DNA of 44,089 nt, from contig CANQMH010000007.1 of NCBI GenBank assembly GCA_947624865.1, forward strand, positions 1-44,089. Direction: 5' to 3'. Below are positions 14,116-21,226 of this stretch, in pieces. Every line of letters begins with the position of its first letter. The first letter of the stretch is position 1. The DNA is from an uncultured Clostridia bacterium. GTDB taxonomy: Bacteria; Bacillota; Clostridia; Oscillospirales; Acutalibacteraceae. The notes under the pieces are model-generated. The model ran no database searches. It saw only the letters and a program-made list of their open reading frames with translations, and was not told where the DNA came from. Made by a program: the position numbers and the translations under genes.

Positions 14116-14324
14116 ATATCCTCCGATTAGTGTGATTTATATTTAATATTTTACTACTTTTATGAGCGGTCTGCAACTGTTACTTAATAATATTATGGTA
14201 TTATCGAAATTATTTCACCAAGATTGCTTTACCATTAGGTTCTATTGTCACCTGTCTGCCTATAATACTTTTCGAAAAATCTGCCGCACAAATTAATTAA
14301 TTTAAAGTTTTACAAATTTACAAA
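14116..14324. other. Gene-free divergent intergenic region
   Basis: AT-rich sequence between tetR and the ABC transporter promoter. I see no ORF with a ribosome site and no clear hairpin. It must hold the tetR promoter. Confidence 0.4.
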
Positions 14325-14354
14325 TTGACAACATACTGTTATTAATGTTATTAT
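14325..14354 (+). promoter_or_regulatory. Probable promoter of the amino-acid ABC transporter
   Basis: TTGACA (14325-14330), 18-bp spacer, TATTAT (14349-14354). It would give a leader of about 160 nt before ATG 14523. Confidence 0.5.
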
Positions 14355-14484
14355 TTTAATATAGTAAAATGTTAATATGGTAAACACTCTTATGTCGGTT
14401 TTTTTATTGTATTTTATCCGCAAAAATCCATGTGATAAATAAGCCGTATGGTTTTATCTTTACTGCTTTTTTATAAAAAATTTC

Positions 14485-14522
14485 AGGAAGGAAAAGTCGC
14501 TTTTGCGACAGTGTGAATCACA
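14485..14522 (+). promoter_or_regulatory. Ribosome site separated from the start codon by a hairpin
   Basis: AGGAAGG (14485-14491) is 31 bases from ATG 14523. Between them GTCGC-TTTT-GCGAC (14496-14509) forms a tight hairpin, and TGTGA-A-TCACA can form a second one. An in-frame TGA at 14514 rules out a start further upstream. The folded spacer may bring the ribosome site to a working distance. Confidence 0.5.
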
Positions 14523-16076
14523 ATGCAAAAAAGAATGCTTAAAAACAACCTGACTGTGCTTCTGAGCATAATTTTGCTGTGTTCAATGATTATGAGCATA
14601 GTATATGTTTCCGCTCCGAAAGTACGGGCAGCAAATGAACAAAAAACCTTTACCGTAGGTTTTGACGCGGAATTTCCGCCGTACGGCTACAAAAATGACG
14701 ACGGTGAGTATGTAGGCTTTGACCTTGACCTTGCCGAAGAAGTCTGTAAGCGAAACGGCTGGGAGCTGATTAAGCAGCCTATTGACTGGGATTCAAAAGA
14801 TATGGAACTTACAAGCGGCTCTATTGACTGTATTTGGAACGGCTTTACAATGGACGGACGAGAGAATGATTATACTTGGTCAACACCTTATATTGACAAT
14901 TCACAGGTTGTAATTGTAAAATCGGACTCGGATATAAATAAGCTTTCAGATTTAAAAGACAAAATAGTTGTTGTACAGTCTGACTCCTCTGCGCTTGCCG
15001 CATTTACCGGAGAAGACGCAACCGATGAAAATAAAGCGCTTGCAAAATCCTTTAAGGAGCTTCAGCAAGTAGATAACTACAACAGTGCTTTTCTTAATCT
15101 TGAAAGCGATATGGTGCAGGCAATATGTATGGATATTGGCGTTGCTGGATATCAAATCGAATCAAGAGGAAACATTTTCCGTATGCTTGATGAACATATT
15201 TCAAGCGAAAAATACGGTATTGGCTTTAAAAAAGGTAATACTGAGCTTAGAAACACGGTTCAAAACACCCTGCTTGCTATGAAAGACGACGGAAAATTTG
15301 ATGAAATTGCAAAAAAATGGGGACTTGAAACAAGCGTTTGCTTGAGTTCAGAAGACAAATTCCTTGATGACAGCCAAAATTCCGATACTGCATCGGAACA
15401 GGAAACAACTAACAGCTCAAACAAATTGAATTTTTGGGATGTGCTTGTTCAGCTTATTAACGGTATGCAGGCAACTCTGCTTATCTTTGTTCTAACGCTT
15501 ATATTTTCTCTGCCGCTCGGACTTCTCATTACATTTGCAAGAATGTCAAGATTTAAAATTGTTCAGTGGCTTGCTCAGATTTATATTTCAATTATGCGCG
15601 GCACTCCGCTTATGCTTCAATTACTTGTTGTATGCTATGGCCCGTACTACATATTTAACATCAGTCTTGATCAGAGCTATAGAACCTATGCCGTAATTAT
15701 AGGCTTTTCAATCAACTATGCAGCATATTTTGCAGAGATTTTCCGTGCCGGTATTCAGTCTGTTCCTTTGGGACAAAGAGAGGCTGCTGCAATACTCGGT
15801 TACTCAAGAGCCCAAACTTTCGGCAAGATTATCTTTCCGCAAATGGCAAAGCATATTTTGCCGCCTGTTACAAACGAAATAATCACGCTTGTAAAGGATA
15901 CATCTCTTGCATTTGCGCTTGCTTACACAGAAGTATTCACGCTTGCAAAACAAATTGCCGCAGCGCAGGCAAGTATTATGCCGCTGTTTGTTGCAGGTCT
16001 GTTCTATTATGTATTCAACATTGTTGTCGCATTTGTAATGCAGAGAATTGAAAAACGGTTAAATTATTATCATTAA
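14523..16076 (+). CDS. Fused substrate-binding protein and permease of a glutamine-type amino-acid ABC transporter
   Basis: 517 residues: signal sequence (about 1-37), solute-binding domain (about 40-277; F-D-A-E-F-P-P-Y-G-Y and G-F-D-L-D-L-A-E-E are the family entry motif), polar linker, and an HisM/GlnP-type permease domain (about 300-515) with E-I-F-R-A-G-I-Q-S-V-P-x-G-Q-x-E-A-A, the coupling loop that contacts the ATPase. Fusion of receptor and channel is known from GlnP of lactic acid bacteria. Polar amino acids, probably glutamine or glutamate, are the likely cargo; the exact one cannot be read. The ATPase gene follows after 16 bases. Confidence 0.9.
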   Translation: MQKRMLKNNLTVLLSIILLCSMIMSIVYVSAPKVRAANEQKTFTVGFDAEFPPYGYKNDDGEYVGFDLDLAEEVCKRNGWELIKQPIDWDSKDMELTSGSIDCIWNGFTMDGRENDYTWSTPYIDNSQVVIVKSDSDINKLSDLKDKIVVVQSDSSALAAFTGEDATDENKALAKSFKELQQVDNYNSAFLNLESDMVQAICMDIGVAGYQIESRGNIFRMLDEHISSEKYGIGFKKGNTELRNTVQNTLLAMKDDGKFDEIAKKWGLETSVCLSSEDKFLDDSQNSDTASEQETTNSSNKLNFWDVLVQLINGMQATLLIFVLTLIFSLPLGLLITFARMSRFKIVQWLAQIYISIMRGTPLMLQLLVVCYGPYYIFNISLDQSYRTYAVIIGFSINYAAYFAEIFRAGIQSVPLGQREAAAILGYSRAQTFGKIIFPQMAKHILPPVTNEIITLVKDTSLAFALAYTEVFTLAKQIAAAQASIMPLFVAGLFYYVFNIVVAFVMQRIEKRLNYYH

Positions 16077-16092
16077 TTGCGAGGTGAGCTAA

Positions 16093-16851
16093 ATGAAACT
16101 GCTTGAAATTAATAATCTTCAAAAGAAATTCGGTGACAAAGTCGTACTTAAAGATATAAGCCTTACGGTTGAACAAGGTGAGGTCGTTTCGATTATCGGA
16201 CCATCAGGTTCGGGAAAATCAACGCTTTTAAGATGCGCGACATTCCTTGAAACTATGGATTCAGGTGAGTTGAGCTATTGTGAAGAAAAAATAGTAAAAA
16301 ACGAAAATGGTAAAGCCGTCTATCCCTCAAAAAGCGTTATGAAAAAGGTTCATTCAAAATTCGGACTTGTTTTTCAGAATTTCAATCTTTTCCCGCATTA
16401 TAATGTATTGAAAAATGTTTCGGACGCTCCCATTCGCGTTATGAAGCGAGATAAGGAAAGTGTATTTGAAGAAAGCCGCCGTATTCTGAAAAAGATAGGA
16501 ATCGAGGATAAAGAAAACGCATATCCCTGCGAGCTTTCGGGCGGACAGCAACAGAGAGTTGCAATAGCCAGAGCTTTGGTAATGAATCCTGATATGCTCT
16601 ACTTTGACGAGCCAACCTCAGCGCTTGATCCTGAAATCACCGCAGGAATTCTGCGTGTTATGAAAGGTCTTGCAGAAGAAAAGATGACTATGGTTATTGT
16701 TACTCATGAAATAGACTTTGCCAGAGCAGTATCAGACCGTGTGGTATTTATGGACGGCGGAGTTATCGTTGAACAAGGAAAGCCCGAGGACGTTATTGAT
16801 AATCCCAAGAACGAAAGAACCAAAGCTTTTCTTAAAAAGCTTTCCTTATAA
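16093..16851 (+). CDS. glnQ: Amino-acid ABC transporter ATPase
   Basis: 252 residues of the GlnQ/HisP type. Walker [10 protein letters not shown] (36-44), Q loop in [10 protein letters not shown], signature L-S-G-G-Q-Q-Q-R (about 149-156), Walker B with catalytic Glu in [11 protein letters not shown], and the switch His in V-T-H-E. All key residues are present. GCGAGGTGA precedes the ATG. It powers the fused receptor-permease encoded just upstream. Confidence 0.92.
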   Translation: MKLLEINNLQKKFGDKVVLKDISLTVEQGEVVSIIGPSGSGKSTLLRCATFLETMDSGELSYCEEKIVKNENGKAVYPSKSVMKKVHSKFGLVFQNFNLFPHYNVLKNVSDAPIRVMKRDKESVFEESRRILKKIGIEDKENAYPCELSGGQQQRVAIARALVMNPDMLYFDEPTSALDPEITAGILRVMKGLAEEKMTMVIVTHEIDFARAVSDRVVFMDGGVIVEQGKPEDVIDNPKNERTKAFLKKLSL

Positions 16852-16928
16852 TTATAATTTTATTTTATATTCTGTAATTACTCTTATAAAAAATTCAAAC
16901 CCCATGAAGATAATCAAAATTTGCTGTA

Positions 16929-17003
16929 CATAAAAATTGCCGCCCACTATATGCGGTAGTGGGCGGCATCAATAAGGTATGTGAGATAAAATATCACTCC
17001 TCA
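16929..17003 (-). ncRNA. Short structured RNA, family copy 4 (outside the mobile element)
   Basis: The predicted RNA begins TGAGGAGTGATA. The first hairpin pairs GTGA with TCAC (or GAG with CTC), then comes ATACC as in the other copies. The terminator is a perfect 11-bp stem GCCGCCCACTA/TAGTGGGCGGC (16967-16957 with 16949-16939), followed by AATTTTTATGTACAGC, a tail shared with copy 1. The stem differs in sequence from copies 1-3, with both arms changed together. It is head-to-head with the ion channel gene. Plus-strand ACTCCTCA at its 5' end pairs perfectly with the channel's ribosome site TGAGGAGT. Confidence 0.55.
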
Positions 17004-17009
17004 AATATG

Positions 17010-17038
17010 ATTTTACAATAATAGTTAATTAAAGTCAA
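17010..17038 (-). promoter_or_regulatory. Promoter of short RNA copy 4
   Basis: TTGACT (17038-17033), 17-bp spacer, TAAAAT (17015-17010). The -35 box ends 16 bases before the channel start codon, so channel mRNA must be started further left, across the short RNA gene. Confidence 0.6.
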
Positions 17039-17054
17039 TAATGAGGAGTTTTGT

Positions 17055-17879
17055 ATGACGTATAAAAAAATTAAGAAACGTATTTTTGAAGTTATAGAAT
17101 CAGCAAATGGCGGAGATGCTATTAGCAAATTATTTGATATTGTCATAATATCTCTTATAATACTTAATGTAATAATGGTTATTGCAGAAACGTTTGATAT
17201 ACCTCAGAATTTAATAATTGCTATGAATTATATAGAAGTAATATCTGTGGTAATTTTTACAATAGAGTATGCATTAAGATTGTGGACAGCAGATTTGTTA
17301 TACCCTCAATATTCTGCTGTAAAATCACGAATTAAATACATCTTTTCATTTATGGCTTTAATTGATTTGCTGTCTATATTGCCGTTTTATTTACCGTTTA
17401 TTATACCAATGGATTTACGAGTACTGAGGACATTGAAAATTTTAAGGCTATTCAGAGTTCTCAAGATAAACAGATATACAATAGCCCTACAAACAATTGC
17501 ACAGGTTTTTAAAAACAAAGCTACACAAATTATATTATCTATGTTTGTCGTTTTGTTGCTTATAATTATGGCTTCAGTCTTAATGTTCAATGTTGAAAAT
17601 GCCGCACAGCCGGATAAATTTTCTAACGCTCTTGAAGCTATGTGGTGGGCAGTTGCAACATTAACAACTGTTGGATATGGTGATGTTTATCCCATTACTG
17701 CTGCCGGAAAAGTATTAGGTACAATTATAGCCTTTCTCGGCATTGGCATGGTCGCTGTTCCTACAGGAATTATAACAGCAGGTTTTTCGGAAGTAATTCA
17801 GAATGATAAGCAAAAAATTGGAACAGAAAATGACGAAAAACATTACTGCCCGTATTGCGGACATAAGATAGATAAATAA
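17055..17879 (+). CDS. Voltage-gated-type potassium channel
   Basis: 274 residues, six-helix layout. The S4-like segment (about 120-140) carries regularly spaced Arg (R122, R125, R131, R134, R140). The pore loop has the K+ filter T-V-G-Y-G-D (205-210). The C terminus adds a C-P-Y-C-G-H half zinc-ribbon (265-270) in place of an RCK domain. It probably carries K+ across the cell membrane in response to voltage. GAGGAG precedes ATG 17055. A short family RNA is transcribed divergently from its leader. The upstream neighbour is glnQ; the gene looks like a single-gene cassette. Confidence 0.88.
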   Translation: MTYKKIKKRIFEVIESANGGDAISKLFDIVIISLIILNVIMVIAETFDIPQNLIIAMNYIEVISVVIFTIEYALRLWTADLLYPQYSAVKSRIKYIFSFMALIDLLSILPFYLPFIIPMDLRVLRTLKILRLFRVLKINRYTIALQTIAQVFKNKATQIILSMFVVLLLIIMASVLMFNVENAAQPDKFSNALEAMWWAVATLTTVGYGDVYPITAAGKVLGTIIAFLGIGMVAVPTGIITAGFSEVIQNDKQKIGTENDEKHYCPYCGHKIDK

Positions 17880-17982
17880 AATTTCGCTTTATATATTTAT
17901 GTTGACAATTAATAATTATATTTTGACATACCTCTTTTATGTTTTTTAGTGCATTATGATGTATTTTAATGATTTAAAATAA

Positions 17983-18032
17983 AAAATAAAAACCGCATTA
18001 AAAGTCCAAAAATGGCTTTTAATGCGGTTTTT
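17983..18032. terminator. Bidirectional terminator
   Basis: Perfect 14-bp stem AACCGCATTAAAAG/CTTTTAATGCGGTT (17991-18004 with 18016-18029), with A run before and T run after. It is closely similar to the tRNA-Pro terminator at 20162-20214. Confidence 0.85.
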
Positions 18033-18197
18033 GCGTTGTAAACAGGTTACAAAAAAGATGACAGCGTAAAAAATAATTTTGGACTTGAACCCCTGCTTAT
18101 TTGTATTTAATTATACATAGTTTTAATTTTTGCAAAATATACACGCAAAATTTGTTCAACTGAATTTACGCTTATATTCAAAATTTTCTTAATATAA
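18033..18197. other. Gene-free region with a T-arm-like relic
   Basis: No ORF with a ribosome site. On the minus strand GCAGGGGTTCAAGTCC (18082-18067 region) looks like the T arm of a tRNA, but acceptor and anticodon parts are missing. It may be a decayed tRNA next to its terminator. Confidence 0.25.
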
Positions 18198-18251
18198 CTC
18201 AGTCATATATGTTTTGTGCGGCATTATATATGACTGAGCTATATTTTTTAT
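18198..18251 (+). terminator. Long hairpin with T run
   Basis: CTCAGTCATATAT (18198-18210) pairs with ATATATGACTGAG (18226-18238), then CTATATTTTTTATT. It looks like a terminator for rightward transcription, though no gene ends directly before it. Confidence 0.6.
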
Positions 18252-18288
18252 TGATGGTATTAATGCATAAACTAATCCTTTCGGCAAT

Positions 18289-18335
18289 CCTTGAATTTAT
18301 ATGATTATGATGTTAAAATTGTATTAAATTCAAGG
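18289..18335 (+). promoter_or_regulatory. Promoter of the GT39-like gene framed by a 10-bp inverted repeat
   Basis: TTGAAT (18291-18296), 17-bp spacer, TAAAAT (18314-18319). CCTTGAATTT (18289-18298) and AAATTCAAGG (18326-18335) are a perfect inverted repeat over the -35 box and the start site. Confidence 0.6.
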
Positions 18336-18348
18336 AAGGAAAAGCATT

Positions 18349-19722
18349 ATGGAAAAACTTAAAAATCAACGCGGCAAACTGCCGTATATAGTTTTCGTCA
18401 TATTGTCTTCATTCTCCGTCAGCCTTGTTTTTAACAACAATTTATGGTTTGACGAGGCGTACACCTTATCTCTGATTCAGCATATTTACTCGAAAATAAT
18501 TGAAATATTGAAAACCGATATGCACCCACCGCTGTATTTTTTATCTCTCAAATGCTTTTGTGAGATTTTTGGTTACTCAATACCGATTACCAAAGTCTTT
18601 TCGGTACTCGGCTATATCGCGACGCTTTCGCTCGGCTTAACGGTAATTAAAAAACATTTCGGTAAGGATACGTCAATAGTATATATGTTTACCGTCGGAG
18701 CAATTCCGATGTCGCTTTATTTCAGCGTTCAGCAGAGGTCATATCAATGGTGCATATTTTTTGTTACGCTTTGCTTTGTCGAGGCTTTGCTGTTTCTTGA
18801 AAACTGCAGGGTGCGTCATTGCGTTATATTTGTTATCGCCGCCCTGCTTGCCGCATACAACCATCTTTACGCGCTGTTGGCTGTGGGAATAATATTTATC
18901 TTCGTAAATATATGTATTTTATTAAAAAACAGAAATCTAATAAAAGCAATCATCATTTCCGATATAGCTATGATAGCAGGATATTCTCCGTGGATTATTC
19001 CGCTTTTATATCAGACCGAGGCGGCTGCCGGCAGCTTCTGGCTCACAGGCGTAGAACCGCTTTCGGTGATTGTATTTACTTCGGGAATTGTTATTTCAGC
19101 GCTGATGCTCGCTAAAAAAGAAAACCGCAGATTGCCTGTGATATTTGCGATAATCTGCGTATTAAGTGTTCAAGCGGTCGGACTGCTTGTAACAGTTTTC
19201 ATTCGTCCCTTTTACATAGCCCGTTATAGCGTTGTTATATCGGGAATTTTCGCGTTGCTGATTGTCTTCGGCACAAAAGATATAAAAGAGAAATCCAAGA
19301 AATTTATTTGCATATTGCTTTGCGCGCTTAATATAGCCTGCGTTGTCGGTACGGGGACATTTGAATACGATTCATCAATAAGTGACTTTTTTGCCCGCTT
19401 TGATAAAATCAGTTCTTCAACCGATACCTTTTTATATTGTGACAGCTCGTTTGGAATTTTGTCATATTATTATCACGAAAATACACATATTTGCACTTAT
19501 TATGAGCCGTGGTTTTCGGCATTTGACAATGTCGAATATATAGATAAAAATGAGCTTGCAGATGAAATCCGCTCTGATTATACGGTTTGGTTTGTAAAGA
19601 ACGAATTAACAATAACGCCAGAATACTTGGAAAATAATTTTGAGTTGAAAGCAGTCGGTTCATTCAAATGTGATTTCAATACCTTTGAGGTGTATTTAAT
19701 ACAAAATAATGGTTATTCTTGA
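18349..19722 (+). CDS. Membrane glycosyltransferase, GT39/ArnT-like
   Basis: 457 residues with about ten hydrophobic helices. Near the start is W-F-D35-E36-A-Y-T, the acidic motif in the first outer loop of GT-C enzymes that use polyprenyl-phosphate sugars. H-P-P-L-Y follows, as in dolichyl-phosphate-mannose mannosyltransferase relatives. The last 90 residues form a soluble domain. It should transfer a sugar from a lipid carrier to an outer-surface acceptor. AAGGAAGG precedes ATG 18349. It stands alone between two terminators. Confidence 0.75.
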   Translation: MEKLKNQRGKLPYIVFVILSSFSVSLVFNNNLWFDEAYTLSLIQHIYSKIIEILKTDMHPPLYFLSLKCFCEIFGYSIPITKVFSVLGYIATLSLGLTVIKKHFGKDTSIVYMFTVGAIPMSLYFSVQQRSYQWCIFFVTLCFVEALLFLENCRVRHCVIFVIAALLAAYNHLYALLAVGIIFIFVNICILLKNRNLIKAIIISDIAMIAGYSPWIIPLLYQTEAAAGSFWLTGVEPLSVIVFTSGIVISALMLAKKENRRLPVIFAIICVLSVQAVGLLVTVFIRPFYIARYSVVISGIFALLIVFGTKDIKEKSKKFICILLCALNIACVVGTGTFEYDSSISDFFARFDKISSSTDTFLYCDSSFGILSYYYHENTHICTYYEPWFSAFDNVEYIDKNELADEIRSDYTVWFVKNELTITPEYLENNFELKAVGSFKCDFNTFEVYLIQNNGYS

Positions 19723-19737
19723 TTTAGTGTACCTAAG

Positions 19738-20064
19738 TGACTTATCCTAAACAGCAAGGTTGTCATCTGTGTGTTGTCGATGATGATGTCCGCACCCTCT
19801 TTTCCGTATTTTTTCGAGCTGGGCAAAGGACTGCACGATGGGAACAATTCGCAGCCGTCTTGAGCGTGAAGCGGAGAACATCATCTCGGCGTAGTCAATC
19901 CCCCACTCGTCGCAGAAGAAGACGCAGCGATTTTTAAGCGCGCCGCCGTTCTCGTCTGCGACGGAGAGGATCTCTCGGTAAAGCTGTTGGATAATCAGCG
20001 AAACCATAAAGAATGTGTTGGGATTTTCCTCTGGTAATACGATAAAGACAGCACATTTTTCGTT
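19738..20064 (-). pseudogene. Fragment of VirD4/TraG coupling protein
   Basis: Reading leftwards, N-E-K-C-A-V-F-I-V-L-P-E-E-N, then V-S-L-I-I-Q-Q-L-Y-R-E-I, Walker B-like V-F-F-C-D-E-W-G, and A-E-M-M-F-S-A-S-R-S-R-R-L fit the middle of a T4SS coupling ATPase of Firmicute conjugative elements. The part between C-D-E and A-E-M-M is shortened. After Q-L-E-K the frame shifts; the correct frame continues K-Y-G-K-E-G-A-D-I-I-I-D-N-T-Q. Walker A and both ends are missing. The fragment is richer in G+C than its surroundings, so it is a dead relic of an acquired element. Confidence 0.8.
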
Positions 20065-20161
20065 AATTGTTCAATAGTTGTATAAATTCAAAAACAAAAA
20101 GTTTTGACTAACATTTATTCAAATTTTTACGATATTTACGGTTTTTATCGGTATTTTAGGA

Positions 20162-20214
20162 ATAATAAAAACCGCACCAAAAAGCTCAAAAATGGCTTTC
20201 TAATGCGGTTTTTG
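20162..20214 (-). terminator. Terminator of tRNA-Pro
   Basis: AACCGCA/TGCGGTT outer stem (20170-20176 with 20204-20210) and AAAGC/GCTTT inner stem. On the minus strand TTTTTATTATT follows. Confidence 0.8.
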
Positions 20215-20216
20215 CA

Positions 20217-20293
20217 TGGTCGAGGTGACAGGACTTGAACCTGCGGCATCTTGGTCCCAAACCAAGCACTCTACCAAACTGAGTTACACCTCG
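20217..20293 (-). tRNA. tRNA-Pro (anticodon UGG)
   Basis: Complete cloverleaf on the minus strand. The acceptor CGAGGTG pairs with CACCTCG. The D arm has AACTCAGTTTGGTAGAG. The anticodon stem CTTGG/CCAAG has loop TTTGGGA (anticodon TGG), and the T arm is GCAGGTTCAAGTCCTGT. Discriminator A and CCA are encoded. 77 nt with CCA, followed by its terminator. Confidence 0.97.
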
Positions 20294-20361
20294 AAATACT
20301 GTCACTTATTGCGACAGCTCTATTATTATACATTACGTTCTTAGTATTGTCAATAAAAATT

Positions 20362-21012
20362 TTAAAGAATTGAAAGCTTCATAAATACTTCCGAAGCAGA
20401 GTTAATATATGTCTTACAATTGTACTTTTCGGCATCCTCTTTAGTTTTAAAGCCCCATCCGTACAAAGCCGCTGCAAAATCCATTCCGATATTAGCCGCG
20501 CCCTGAGCGTCAACATCGTTATCTCCTATATGAATACTTTCTTCAACCGAAATTCCGGTTATATCGCATGCCTGCAAAAGCAAATTGCTTTTTGTAAGGT
20601 TGGTATTTACATCTGTTGCACATACAGCATCAAACAAATCGGAAATGTTATACACCTCAAGCATATCAGAAGTAAACATTCTGTGCTTCTGAGTTGCAAT
20701 AGCTATCTTGTATCCGTTTTCTCTGAGCTCGTGCAGAGTATCCTCAACTCCCGAATAAAGCGAAAACATTTCCTTACCTTTAATGGAATAGAGCTTGCTG
20801 TAGTTATTTGCCGCATATTCAATTTCATCATCTTTCATACCAAACAGCTTTTGAAATCCCTGTTCAAGCGGTATTCCTATAGCACCGTAGAGTGCATTAT
20901 GGTCAATAGGCTCATACCCCATTGACACCGCTGTCGTATTAAAACAGTAAAGTATTCCCGGCGATGTATCTGCAAGAGTTCCGTCAAATCCGAAAATTAC
21001 TAATTTTTTCAT
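20362..21012 (-). CDS. HAD hydrolase, phosphoglycolate-phosphatase-like, lacking the nucleophile Asp
   Basis: 216 residues from ATG 21012 (AGGTGAT upstream); the frame extends further left in the sequence but without a ribosome site. Motif I reads V-I-F-G8-F-D10-G-T-L, where the family has D-x-D-G-T; the nucleophile Asp is Gly (codon GGA), while the second Asp is kept. Motif II is probably the T-Q-K segment, motif III a Lys in T-N-L-T-K, and motif IV G-D-N-D-V-D. The cap domain lies at about 15-80. Without the nucleophile, phosphatase activity is unlikely; a binding or regulatory role, or a base error, are options. Confidence 0.8.
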   Translation of the reverse strand: MKKLVIFGFDGTLADTSPGILYCFNTTAVSMGYEPIDHNALYGAIGIPLEQGFQKLFGMKDDEIEYAANNYSKLYSIKGKEMFSLYSGVEDTLHELRENGYKIAIATQKHRMFTSDMLEVYNISDLFDAVCATDVNTNLTKSNLLLQACDITGISVEESIHIGDNDVDAQGAANIGMDFAAALYGWGFKTKEDAEKYNCKTYINSASEVFMKLSIL

Positions 21013-21163
21013 AATATCACCTGATAAATATAAAACACACAAAATAAAACATTTTTTGCCCCTATAATAAGAGCTATTTCTGTACTTAATCCAATAATAC
21101 GCAATGTCCTGCATTTTTGTTAATTATAACACTCAATTCTAATAAATACAATAGTTTTTTCAA

Positions 21164-21192
21164 TTGACAATATAGTCCATACGGTATAAAAT
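21164..21192 (+). promoter_or_regulatory. Promoter of the O-antigen-ligase-like gene
   Basis: TTGACA (21164-21169), 17-bp spacer, TAAAAT (21187-21192). Confidence 0.7.
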
Positions 21193-21226
21193 TGATTTAT
21201 AGCAAAACTATTGAAAGGTTTTTAAA

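Noticed and set aside
18067..18082. A functional tRNA on the minus strand
   Set aside because: Only a T-arm-like stretch exists; no acceptor, D or anticodon arm can be folded.
19747..20007. Intact 86-residue gene in place of a VirD4 fragment
   Set aside because: Similarity to coupling proteins begins before the first Met, the part after Q-L-E-K continues in another frame, and there is no ribosome site.
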